Source of the DNA: Symbiodinium sp. CCMP2592
Taxonomy: Eukaryota; Sar; Dinophyceae; Suessiales; Symbiodiniaceae
Direction of reading: 5' to 3'
NCBI GenBank assembly: GCA_905221615.1
Contig: CAJNDT010005880.1
Location: 1,564,001 to 1,628,000, forward strand
Length of the DNA stretch: 64,000 nt
Shown here: positions 43,576 to 53,983 of the stretch, one piece after another
Position numbering within the stretch: the first letter of the stretch is position 1
Layout: each line of letters starts with the position of its first letter
Program-made: the position numbers and the translations under genes
Notes under the pieces: model-generated
The model's input: only the letters and a program-made list of their open reading frames with translations
What the model was told of the DNA's origin: nothing
Databases searched by the model: none

Positions 43576-44975
43576 ATGGGCTTCACGAAGAAGGTTGCTC
43601 AGGACAGGAAGCAATCGCAATTTTTTCGGGTCGAGTGTCTTCGCTGATCCAGTGTCTTTGCAGGCATATCTCAGATTCTCGTGTCAGTTTCGTCATGCTT
43701 TTGCCAGGAGCCCGCGGATTGGCAGCAGTTCTATGTGTGCCTCGGCCGAAAGCAGTAAGAGAGCGACCTGCAGTTTCGGGCCGGGAGGCTCCAGTACAGT
43801 AGCGTTTGAGTGGCTGTTTGATGCATGTACTGTGCAACATATCTGGCTTTGACTTCTATGAGGAACTATGAGGAACTGAAGCAGGCCGTGATCAACATGG
43901 CAGAGGAGGAAGAAGAAGACCCGTGTTCCGGACGAGGCCGCCTCATGTTTCTTGGATGCAGTACCGTAGGGTGGGGGCCATGTTTAGGTTGTACGGTAGG
44001 GTGTGGGGGTTTGCTGTATGTATCAGGATGAATGTCATCGGCTCTGGGCTGATTGAACCTCGCACTCAGGACGGCAGACATGTTGGATGACACGACAAAG
44101 ATGGGGCGCTTTCAGGGGATGCTCCGTGCAGAGCTGAACAAGGTGAATGACTTTGCATGCGCCTTCCGGCTGCACTGCGTCCAGTTGCTTACGTTCTGAC
44201 CCGAAGGGCGACGGAGAGGAGAGTGTCACCTATACATGCATGCGATGCGTGGATGTTTCGTTATGCATGCTTAAGCATGTTGTGCTGTGCTGACGGCATT
44301 AATCGGTGATGCGATTCTGGCTGCTTCCAAAGCAGCAAATCATCTCTGGGTAATTTATTATGTTGTTGCACCGCTTGCACTTGCTGTTCCTCTGATCTGG
44401 GAGTTGTATGCGAGTGTAGTGGAGGTGAAGCACGAGGACATTTTCCTCGGCCTCCGGAAGGTGTGCGCTCAGTGCAAGAAGCTGCAGCCAGACGACGCCC
44501 GGTATGGTCCATGGTTCCTCTGAGCCGCACATAGCCACCTCGGACGTGCCAAGGAAATACAGAACAAGGCCGCGAACATTCGAGAGCTTGGCGAGCAAAT
44601 TGTCCACCTAGATTCGCACCTCGGCAATCTAGACGGCTGATGAACAGCAGGAGAAGCCGGGGTTAGCTCTGCCATCCCAGGTTTGTACGGCTGAACTACG
44701 TGGGTTTCCAGACGCTCACTGAGAAGTTCGACGACCTCCTGGGCACAGCTGGCAGTGCGCTTTTTGTGTCAGGTCTTCACTGCGAGCCTTTCTGCGTCTG
44801 GTTGCCCGTAGCAACTTTTGTTGCCCTATTGTCAAACTTTCGTGTGTCGTACCATGGCACATCCATGCTACTGTGGTACTGCATCAGGTAACATTCGCTT
44901 CGATGACATTTTGATTCTGCTGGGATTGGCATGGGCGCTGTGGCGCACGGCGCAATCCTCTGAGCAAAGCAAGGA
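43576..44975 (+). other. SPX domain module of VTC4 (exons 1-8)
   Basis: Order of SPX landmarks: MGFTKKVAQ start, WQQFYVNYEELKQ (tyrosine and lysine of helix 2), a short acidic insert of Glu, FQGMLRAELNKVNDF, KHEDIFLGLRKV, IRELGEQIVHLDSFVRLNYVG, FQTLTEKFDD, GLHCEPFC and RFDDILILLG. In most SPX proteins the segment after LNYTGF is a lysine-rich KILKKYDK-type motif that binds inositol pyrophosphates; here it has only one lysine. Confidence 0.88.
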
Positions 44976-45502
44976 GCGCTACTCATTACGAGTGTTGTTG
45001 CTAATCTTTTGGTTTTATTTCCACTATGGTTCTTACCATTATCATTACTACTACTACTACTACTGCTACTACTACTACTACTATGTGGGTGACAAAAAAC
45101 AACAACTACAACTACAACTACTACTACTACTACCACCACCACCACCACGACGACGACTACTACTACTATGTGGGTGACAAATACTACTACTACTACTACT
45201 ACTACTGCTGCTGCTACTACTGCTACTACTACTACTACTGCTACTACTTGGAAACTATTTTTATCATTATTTCTGCTACGCGACTATTGTGTCATTTTTG
45301 TTTTGTTTTTGGTACTACTGCGGTTGTCGTTGTTGTTATTTTTACTATTAAGTTTACTCTTACTTCCATTACTTCTGCTGCTGCTGCTGCTACTACTACT
45401 ACTACTACGCTGGCATTGCCGTGCTAGGTGGGTGACAAAAAACTACTACTATGTGGGTGACAAAAAACAACAACTACAACAACAACAACAACTACAACAA
45501 CA

Positions 45503-45536
<34 letters not shown>

Positions 45537-48500
45537 TTCTTACTGCTACTGCTCTTTGGGATGCTTGGGGTTTCATAGGGCCCTGCAAACTTCCCCCCTC
45601 TGCCTTTGTAGAGGATGCGACCTGGAAGCCGCCCGAGAGCTTCATCCGGCACCTTTCCTTGCTGGTAGTTGTATGTCTATATGTGTGTATATATATATAT
45701 ATACGTACTTTTGAATATTATATATATATATATATATCTCTCTCTCTCTCTCCCTCTTTTGTTTGTACCTATGTACATTAAGTACATATATATATATATA
45801 TGTATTCATATGATCCGTATGCACCGTCGACGCCTGTAGCACTGAGGAACACGTCGAAATATTGGGTAGCACCCGAGAACGTGGTCCTGTTGAAGACTCG
45901 CATCGTGGAACACCTGCCGCCGCTGGATGCACGACAATTGCGGTGCAGTGATTCACACACTGAGAAATGGCAGACATATGCCATCTGAGCCCACACCATG
46001 TTCGAGGTATCTGATCTTCGGCGCATCTCAAACAGCGCCTCTTCTACAATGGCCTGGCCAGAGCTAGTTTTACTTATCTACCAGCATTGTCAACAGTCAC
46101 GGCTGCAAGAAATAGAGCTGCAGCCGCGTGGTCATATGGCATGATGGAGCTTGGAAGTGAAAGAGTTGCCACTACATGGAATCAGTCTGTTGCCATAGAG
46201 AAACTTTGTGGACCTTACGGCGCAGGCATACGTTCAGGGGCCGACATAGCTGGAATCTAGAACTGGAAGACAATTCTGCGACCCAGCACATGTTGCATGT
46301 GTAGGCTTACTCATACATCTCCGACCGAGCCTACGACCTGCGAGCAAGCATGTCCTGGTATGCACATGTCACACGAATTTCCGAACGGGGCGTCGATAAG
46401 GAGCAAGAAAAGCTTCTGGAACCTTTCGCGCTCTTGGATCTGGAGTATGACGGCCTTGATGACCAGAAGGAGAGAGTGTCGTAAGCGTGCTGTCATGTTG
46501 GCCCATCGAGCCTTTCCAAGGCAAGCTTCTGTCCTTAAAGCTGGCGCAAAGATCAGCGTTTTTGATTTCTTCAGGCTCTCAGCGCCTACTCGGGCACAAT
46601 GGAGGAGTCGCAGCTTCTCAGCTCGGTGTACTTCGACAGTCAGGGCCTCAACATGGGCGACAGTCATGTGTAGACGGAGCATGAAGGGCAGAACACGAGA
46701 AAGGAACTGCATGGAGGGGCCAGCTGCTTGACCATTGCGGTCTGGGGTGTTGAAGGGTTTGGAGATTTGCTCCGTGTCGTTTTCCACAGCCCCGATCCGA
46801 GCAGATCCTTTGGCTCTGGCCCCAGGCCAGGGAGAGAGAGATGCGATGGAGACTCAATTTGATGCAGCGCACAAGAGACCCGGAACTGCTCACATGTCGC
46901 ACGTATTCTCAGAGGTTTTAATCCCGCCTCCCCAACCAACCAGGGTCTAAATCCCGCCACGCCAACCGAAAGCACGGCTTCGCATTGCCCGTCTCTCCCC
47001 TTAAGCCCCAGCCCGAGCGTGAGTCCACAAGATCACCGCCGAAAGAGGTGACTTGCCCTTGTTTCATCGGGCACACATCGAAAGAGCAAGACCACCACTG
47101 CCCAGCGCGTGCCTGCTTGGACCTGGACCGAGGTCCGGAGGCAACGAGCTACCAGGAGCGGATCCGCCGCGAAGAGGGCGCCCGACTGGTCAGGCAGCGA
47201 CATTTGGGTTTGCCTCCACCTCTCTTATGGTGTCGTTGGCTGTTCCACTGTCAACGGGCCAATTCAGGACATGCTGACTTGACGATACACATGCCGCAAT
47301 GCTTTGGCAGGTTTCGATGGTATGGCGAGAAACCAAGCCCGCAATGTGCAACGTTTTTTCAGCGTTTTTTGATGGAGGCTTCCGATCCTTAATCATGACA
47401 GACCAGGCACGACCTCGTGCACCCAATCTCGGAGCGTAGGGTGTAGGAACATTGAAATGGTTCTGGGGTCCTGTTCAGGGGAGAGAACTCAACTCCATCG
47501 AAGCCTGTGTCAGGCAGGTTTGCATCGTTTTTCTCTGCACTCAAAACGCACCCACAAGTTTTTGCAGCACGGCCCCAATCTGGGGTTCATATTGCCTCTC
47601 CCGTTTGTTTCCTGGTCATGACATGTTGCTCGATGATCTTGGACTGGATTTTCGAATTTTGAGTCTTTGCCGTCTTCTTAAAAGTGAAGGCATGATCAGC
47701 TAGGTAATCGTGGTACCGTTAACGTAAAGTTCGTTTGGATGGCTGCAAACTTTGCACCAAGCGCCCCAAGTGCGCTCACCACTTTAGCTTCCGTTTCCTA
47801 CAAACAGGCCTGGGCCAGGGAGGTTCGGGTTTGTCGTGGCGGCTGTGAGGCTTCGGCTTCGGGGTTTCCGGTTGGAGGCGGACACGCCTTACCCCGCCTC
47901 TATTCCCGAAACCTGGCTGCGAAGCAGTCACCTGCAAGGAATAGCCAGGAGCCCGACAAAGAGATCTACGTGGAGCGAAAGATCCACCACGAGGGCTGGG
48001 GTGGCAAGAAGTCAGCGAAAGAACGCTGCGTTATTCCCCAGGAGGCCGGCACTGTGAACTGCAGCCGACAATCAGCATGTTTGCCGGGTGCACAGGACAT
48101 CTTCGATTTCATGAAAGGGAAGTTTGACATTGATGGGTACTTCAAGCAGCGGCTTGGCTGAATATCGTCGCTCTCTTTCAATCCTGCTAGTAGAACAAGG
48201 CAGCGAGACGACTCCTCTACGATCTGCCTACTGCATCCGTTCGCTATCCAAGGCTCGAGGAGCAGGGCATGTACTCGGAAAAGGCCAGAAAAAACATGAA
48301 GGGCATCGCAGTTGAGGCCGGGTGTCATGCAAGTGCGTCCTGTACAAGCATCGGTGGCCACCTCACACAGATCAGCATAGGTGAACAAGTTGATCCAAGA
48401 CAAGAAGCTTGGCTGCGACATGTCGACATGACCAACCCAGCCAGGCAATGGTCTGTTCAGCCGTTGAGCCAACTACCTGCATAGCTTGTGGCCTGCTCTT

Positions 48501-49533
48501 TGGCACAAGGAAACTGCAGCCCATCATCCGTACTTCGTATTACAGATGTGCCTTTCAGCGACAGGGCTGCAAGACATCAAGCATCATCAAGCGTCTTTTG
48601 ATCCAGTGGGAGTTGCAAGCTTGCATCGTCAGCGCAGGCTTGCGACAGACAACAAAGTCCGCATTTCCCTTGACACGCAGATGTCGCTTCTAAATGCGCC
48701 TGCGCTTGTACGGTTAGGTGGATTTGGCATGTCTCCAGTCTCCCGCCATTTCTGTTCAGAACGCTGCCTGATGCTACGAATCCAAGGAGTACATGGCCGG
48801 AGGACACCAGAACAAGCCCTGGTGCACCTTGCTGGCTGTAGTGACTGGTTTCGTGCCGTTCATCTGCCGTCCACTGCATCCTCATGAGCAACAGAGAGCC
48901 TTGTAAGGCCATATAGCATCAGACAGCTTGCAGCGGGACGACGTCTATCGCTTCCCGCCACTAGGTCATCTTCAGCGCCCATGTTCAATTTTTTTCTGGA
49001 TGAGCGTAGGGTTTTCAGATGCTGTGCAAGATGCCGACCTCGGGAGAATGCATGGCAATCAGAACAAACCACTTGCATTTTCGTCCGAGTTCTTAGTAAA
49101 CCCACAAACATAACGGGGTCCAATACACCCTGCTCTTCCCGGGTTCTCCGAATTTGGAGCCCAGGTATGCCATCCTCGAAATCAAGCTGCAGGATGTGTC
49201 TGAGGCTCCCCTGTGGCTCCGGCAGACACTCAACGACATCAGCGAACATCTGCCACGCTTCTGTCAGTCGTTCTCAGTGACAGTGGGCATCCTTTGGGGA
49301 ATGTGCGAATTGCATGCCAGGCGATCCAAGTTCACAAATTCTCCAAGTTTCAGCCCGCCGCATGCAAGTCATGAGAACCACGGCCCCTAGCACCGCAGTG
49401 CGTGCGTTCTGGCGTCTGGTTCAGGCATGCGATGGCATTCCTGCACCCACAGCGAGTACCAATTCTGCCGCACTGGCACAAAGATTTCCTGGAGTGGCAG
49501 AACAAGAAGGAGCCCGCAGAGCGCGTGGTCTGA
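43576..49533 (+). CDS. VTC4: VTC4-like polyphosphate polymerase: SPX plus catalytic domain, 24 exons
   Basis: VTC4 polymerises phosphate from ATP into polyphosphate at the vacuole or acidocalcisome membrane. 502 residues from exons 43576-43602, 43708-43736, 43863-43922, 44070-44154, 44425-44496, 44554-44615, 44681-44793, 44888-44975, 45847-45928, 46401-46469, 46575-46658, 47141-47193, 47311-47347, 47949-48041, 48096-48148, 48253-48316, 48381-48406, 48510-48557, 48638-48695, 48787-48823, 48908-48956, 49165-49243, 49321-49352, 49425-49533: 1,509 nt, frame intact. SPX covers about 1-178 and the tunnel domain about 180-475. Donors read 16 GC, 5 GA, 2 GT. The exon ending 47,347 could end at 47,326. 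The TGA at 49,531 may be bypassed by a GC-AG intron from 49,516 to a stop at about 49,623. Confidence 0.9.
45042..45545. repeat. (TAC)n/(CTA)n triplets with GTGGGTGACAAA units
   Basis: Triplet blocks are separated by GTGGGTGACAAA at about 45,085, 45,170, 45,429 and 45,454, so the array has a higher-order structure. Confidence 0.9.
45685..45812. repeat. (TA)n and (TC)n microsatellites
   Basis: TATATA, then TCTCTC, then further TATATA within VTC4 intron 8. Confidence 0.93.
45847..49533 (+). other. Catalytic tunnel domain of VTC4 (exons 9-24)
   Basis: Residues lining the polyphosphate tunnel in yeast VTC4 have counterparts: Lys183 in TSKYWVAPENV, Arg275/Arg277 in RFRWYG, Lys298 in YVERKIHHEGW, arginines in RTSYYRCAFQ and VRISLDT, Glu435/Lys437 in YAILEIKLQ, and Lys462/Lys465 in VHKFSKF. 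SSVYFDS and RIRREEGARLV are also typical. The domain ends HAMAFLHPQRVPILPHW. Predicted active as a polymerase. Confidence 0.88.
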
Positions 49534-50909
49534 AGTTTCTTCCTGTTCCGGTGCAGAGGCCTCCTCTAATACCACGGTCATTCGTGGCAGAGGGGAAATA
49601 GACATGGATACGAGTACCACATAATTAAACAGTATTCTCGAGTTTCTGCGAGGTTCGTGGCGACTCGAAGGGTTGAGAACAGTGATGATACCGCTTCGGA
49701 CATGATGATATGGCCAAGCGAGGGCAAGTCCAGTTATGTAGGCAGGATCTTGGGATGAGCGTCAAGGAGCCTGTCCCTTTTTGAAGCATTCTTACCCAAC
49801 CCCAGCCGACCCGTTCACAGTGGAATGGCAGAAACAGAAGCCGGCGAAATCCCGGCTCGAAAAGCGCGCTGGGAGGACGACGCCGAAGCCAATTTCCGAC
49901 GCCGGCAGAAGCTGAGCCGCCCGGATTGTGATTAAAGCGGGAGATATGTCAGATCCTAACCTAGGAGATGTGGAGATTGGCAAAGATAGCAGGGTTGACC
50001 TGGAAGGATCATTGGTGCATTGGGTAAAGCCAGGGCCCAAAGCTGTCTATCTGAAATTGCAAAATTTCTAAGGGTGACAAGAAAAGTGCCGGTAGTAACG
50101 TCAGGACTGCTCATACCAATGCACAGAACAAAAGCAACAAGCAGAAGAAGAACAATTAAGAACAGAAGTAGCGACACGAATACTAAGAAAGTCATGAAAA
50201 CAACATCGATACATGGCCCAAAGAGGAGCCAAAACGAATTTTACTTTAAACCTTAAAAAAAAACACTAACCTCCGAGGAATAAATGAATTTTTAACGTAA
50301 AAAAAGATCACCTCCGAGGCTCTAAGGAGCGAATCCAGATGACCCAGGGCTCTTCCTTCACGGAGCTCGACCTCACAGCGGCTCGGAGTTGCGCCGAAAC
50401 TTTGGGGGTCCCTAAAAAAAGTAGCCTAGATAGTAGGGTCTTTACTATAAGGACCCCAAGTTTGCTAGATTTAGGAGTTTCAGAAAATAGGGGTAGCTTA
50501 TTTAGGGGTCCTTATAATAAGGATCCTACTATTTAGGCTACTATATTAGGGTCCCCTATTTTCGGAAACCCCCAGTTGCGGGGGCTAGCTTATGTTGGTG
50601 TCCTTGAAGGGATCCTTGAAGGGATCTAGGGGTACTTTTTTGGGGGGGCCTTCAGGATCCTACTATTGAGGGGGTAGTATACTAGGGTCCCCTATTTAAT
50701 TTGTGGAAAGCCCTAGAAGGGAGGGAGGTGAAGGAAGGCAGAATGCTACAGAAAGAAATCGAGAGCCGTCGCCTTGGCCACCACCCTCGCTGTGCCTCTT
50801 GCCCTTGTCCATCCTGGTTTTTGTGTCCCTCTCCCTCTCTCTCTGTGGGGTGCCGGAGAGGCCTCCCTACACCCTTAAAGTGCAGTGGGGAGTAGCGCGG
50901 GAACTAGCA
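49534..50909. other. Gap between VTC4 catalytic exons and VTC transmembrane exons
   Basis: 49,567-49,623 could be a last VTC4 exon (ASSNTTVIRGRGEIDMD). 50,400-50,700 carries palindromic GGGGTCC-type repeats. A frame upstream of 50,910 (PPYTLKVQWGVAREL) joins in phase to the next exon and might link the two blocks. Confidence 0.45.
50400..50700. repeat. Palindromic GGGGTCCTTAT-type repeat, main copy
   Basis: Contains GGGGTCCTTATAATAAGGAT, a near-perfect palindrome, flanked by TAGGGTCCCCTAT and by TTTCAGAAAATAGGGG and TTTTCGGAAACCCCC arms. Related copies lie near 5.55, 51.5 and 54.3 kb. Confidence 0.75.
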
Positions 50910-52441
50910 ATGGCGAGAAGATATGAGAAGGTCATGCCTTCCCAGGTACCGGCGGTGGAGAAGGTCGTCGCTCCTCAGGGAGAGGGCCATTTCCTGAAGG
51001 TGCATGCGAAGGGGTTCAATCTTGGTTATCTTCGTGTGTGTGTGTGTAACGTACATCCGTTGCTCTGAGAATCTGCTCAAATCGTGGATAGGCAGACGAG
51101 TGAATGATGCGCTGCAGCCTTTCCGGCAGGATATGGAGAACCTGGACCCCAAAGCGGTCTTCGCAAACGAGCGGACACTGCTGCACTATGCGGAGAAAGG
51201 CATGCCGCACGACTGAAGGTCAGAATTGTCACGCACATCGGATGGAGAATCGTGAGCCGCTGTGTTCGAGCCTCCAGAACCACTGCGGCACAGACGACAA
51301 GCGAGGGGCTAGCGGCTAGCGGAAGTGAAGCTGGCAAGGTACGTGGCTGCTGTGGCAGTCGTCGCCATGAACCATGACAGTCGGGACGTCAAGGCCGGGT
51401 GGGCCTCAACACTTCTCGCTTGTTCGTGATGGGGCAGAGGAATGAAGGCACTCGCTCGTGCGCTGATCACGGCTCCAAATATCAATACCTATACCATTTT
51501 TGGGGTCCTTATTATTATTATTTATTATTATTATTATTATAAGATATTATAAAATATAGCAGAATGGGCCCCAAGGCCCTATTCACATCTCATGAGTCAG
51601 AGCGTTGCAAATCTTCTCGTGGCTCGCTTTTCATTCGCCAGATCTTCGGCCTCATCCTCGCCGCACCTCAGCCAGACCAGGAAGTCCAGATGCTGACTCC
51701 GCATTGTTTTTAGTATGATTATTACATATTATTATAAATATTATTACTATTATCCTTGTTACTGTTATTAACTACTATTACTGTTGTTGTTATGTTTATC
51801 ATTACCACTGCCCAATCTGCAAGTCGCTGAAGGGCCACGTCCACGATTGATGGGTCAGGCATTTTCTTGCTCAGCCAGTGCAAAGCCCGAAGTTCAGTTC
51901 TCAGGCACTAACCTTCACTTACTATGTGTGGATTCTGGCCCCTTTGCCGCAAGACTGGAGCAAGTGTTCGCCAGGTCCAGGTTGCAACGGGACAGAAACC
52001 AGAGCCGAGGTTGCCTATTTTCAGCGGCTCTCGGAGATCACCGGGCGCTCCAAAGTGGTCAAGAATCGCCGCCGAACTGCATTCTACTGCATGGCTCTGC
52101 AGGGCATAAGGGCCTAAGGGCCCAAAGTTCGTAGCGCTAGCCCAGCTCGCGTTTCGCTGTGAGGCGAAGCTCGCTTGGATTGGGAAGCTGGACCATGGCT
52201 GGCAGCCGGCATGGTCTTGGTGGTACTTGTCTACACCTTGAGCAAGGCAAGGCTCCTTTTTTCTCCTGCCTGGCTTCTTTTCTTCAGTTTCCTGCCCGAA
52301 AGGCCTGGACAGGAGCCACCACGCACCATTACCAGTAAACGGCTGCGCCGTGGCGCAGGTGTAGGCAGTGCCGCAGGATGGGCACTCTCAGCTGAGCCAT
52401 CCTTGAGGCGGCCGCGCCGAGTCTTTCTTTTCTGCTTTTAA
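50910..52441 (+). CDS. VTC-type transmembrane domain exons (VTC1-like gene or VTC4 C-terminus)
   Basis: Exon 50910-50945 (MARRYEKVMPSQ) joins 51130-51203 (LDPKAVFANERTLLHYAEKG) and 51339-51393 (YVAAVAVVAM) in phase. PKxFFANERTFLxW is the signature of the VTC1/DUF202-type membrane domain. A further exon from about 51,907 (TFTYYVWILAPLP, then WSKCSPGPGCNGTETR) and one from about 52,164 (AGPWLAAGMVLVVLVYTL) continue in phase; the last hydrophobic stretch fits the second VTC helix. The end may be the stop at 52,439-52,441, but a third helix is not placed. In yeast this domain is both the C-terminus of VTC4 and the whole of VTC1, so either one long gene or two adjacent genes is possible. The roughly 80-residue insert between helices is unusual. 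Confidence 0.6.
51480..51595. repeat. GGGGTCCTTATTATT repeat, AT-rich copy
   Basis: TTTTTGGGGTCC followed by TTATTATT runs and later GGGCCCCAAGGCCC; related to the 50.4-50.7 kb repeat. It lies in a predicted intron of the transmembrane-domain gene. Confidence 0.65.
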
Positions 52442-53860
52442 GCTACATTGTCGCTGGTCTTTCCTACTCTCCCCAAGTGCATGCTGCTGTGGCGGCATGT
52501 CTCAGACCAAGACATCGGAATTCTAGCCTTACTTGAGTCATTGAGCTTTTCAGTGCCGGAGTGCTGACTACAGAAAGACCAGTGTCACTCGCCACGACCG
52601 CTTGGCCAACAACGCGTAAGTTTTGAAAGATGAGTTTCTGGTGACATTATATATATGAAGCTTTCGAGCATCATCCCCTGGCATTCGTCACGGGGTGCCT
52701 CTGCTGGAAACCAGCCAGGCTCATACTTCGACATTTCTTGATCACGGGCGTGCTGCGTGCTGCAACATGCATTTCGAACATCAAGTATAAAAGGCGCCCA
52801 GTTTTCACGAAGTCGTTCAACATTTTCGGTGCAAACCGGTCGATTAGCGGACAGAGCTTCGCCTGAGCATTGGGGGATGGATGTAAGCGAGTTTGCGCGC
52901 TTTCTCTTGTTCATGTGTTTGTTGGGAGTTTTGCACTTTCGTATCGTTTCGTGGACTGCCAGGCACAGGAGGCGCCTCGAGAGATTTGGACAATTGCTGA
53001 GCAGCAGGTAACTCCGTCAGCCCGAGCCACAGACAGCGCACCGCTCGAGCCGAAGCAGCGCATCCGGAAAGCACCAACAGAGACCAAGGTCTTGAAGAAC
53101 CTGTCCGTGAAGCCCTTTCCAGATGTGTGAGACACTTACTACTGTGAGATCTTCCGTGCTTAGAAGCGGCACAAAACGGCGGCGGATAAATATCTCCCCC
53201 TACCTTTCGTTTGTTTTCCGAGGCGCCCTCACACATGGCGCGTGCTGTCAGTCCTGGTGAGGTTGGGGCTTTGCTACTTCTACTGTGAAGCGGCAATACC
53301 TCACGCTTGTGTGCCTGGCTCTGACGATGGTGGGGCGATCAGCCTGATGGCCCGCATATCATATCGGATGGACAGTAGCAGAAGCAGATTTTGGGTGACA
53401 CGGGGAGGCGTCGAACGAAGCAGTTTGTTTGGGGTTTGGTCCTTTCGAGTTTGCTTTGGAGTGTGGTACCTTGCTAAAGCTGCGTCGTCGCAGAAGTAAG
53501 ATGTGACATCAGCATTCTACCGGTGCTTGGGCGGTCTTGCGCAGAGGCGCAGAGGTCGCTGTCTCTTGTGGTCGGGCTTTGCAGTTATCCCGCCGTATCA
53601 AGTCATAAAAATGCGGGAGTCGGAGTCGGGGCTCCACGGACTACCACAGTGATCAGGTCAGACTTGTGCTTGCTTTAGCCTCGATCCCTGCTGATGGTAA
53701 GTGTGAAGGTCGGTACAAAAGGACTCCGCTTTCTTGTCGCTTGCTTCAGGATGTTCGTTGCCAAACAGCAGTCTGCAGGCTTAGACCCTCGAGACCCCAT
53801 GTCAAGAACCTGCACGCAAGACAGGACAATGACGTGCGGATGCCTTGAGTACATGTTCAA
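52442..53860. other. Unresolved; a hydrophobic frame and short exon-like pieces
   Basis: 52,877-53,011 encodes EFARFLLFMCLLGVLHF and a basic tail; it might be the missing third helix of the VTC domain, but the phase was not shown. At about 53,750-53,800 a stretch reads MFVAKQQSAGLDPRDPMS after an AG|G acceptor, a possible exon of the next gene. Confidence 0.35.
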
Positions 53861-53873
53861 CAGCTGTCAAGTT

Positions 53874-53902
53874 TCTCTCTCTCTCTCTCTCTCTCGCTCT
53901 CG

Positions 53903-53952
<50 letters not shown>

Positions 53953-53955
53953 ATC
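53874..53955. repeat. (CT)n microsatellite
   Basis: About 80 bp of TCTCTC with a few TCGC interruptions. Confidence 0.95.
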
Positions 53956-53983
53956 TATATAACATATCGGGCTTCTTGTACAA

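Larger units (their letters stand above)
44976..45846 (+). other. VTC4 intron 8, 871 nt, GC-AG, repeat-filled
   Basis: The longest VTC4 intron. It contains (TAC)n/(CTA)n and (CAA)n triplets at about 45,040-45,260 and 45,375-45,545, four copies of GTGGGTGACAAA, and TA/TC dinucleotides at 45,685-45,810. Tyr/Thr/Leu frames through it are artefacts. Confidence 0.85.

Noticed and set aside
44743..44772. A 30-nt GC-AG intron inside VTC4 exon 7
   Set aside because: It keeps the frame, but leaving it in gives the normal SPX spacing between EKFDD and LHCEPF, so it is treated as coding.
46023..46259. 79-codon frame (YNGLARASFTYLPAL...) in VTC4 intron 9
   Set aside because: No AG|G-bounded phase fits the flanking VTC4 exons, whereas the exon at 46,401-46,469 does.
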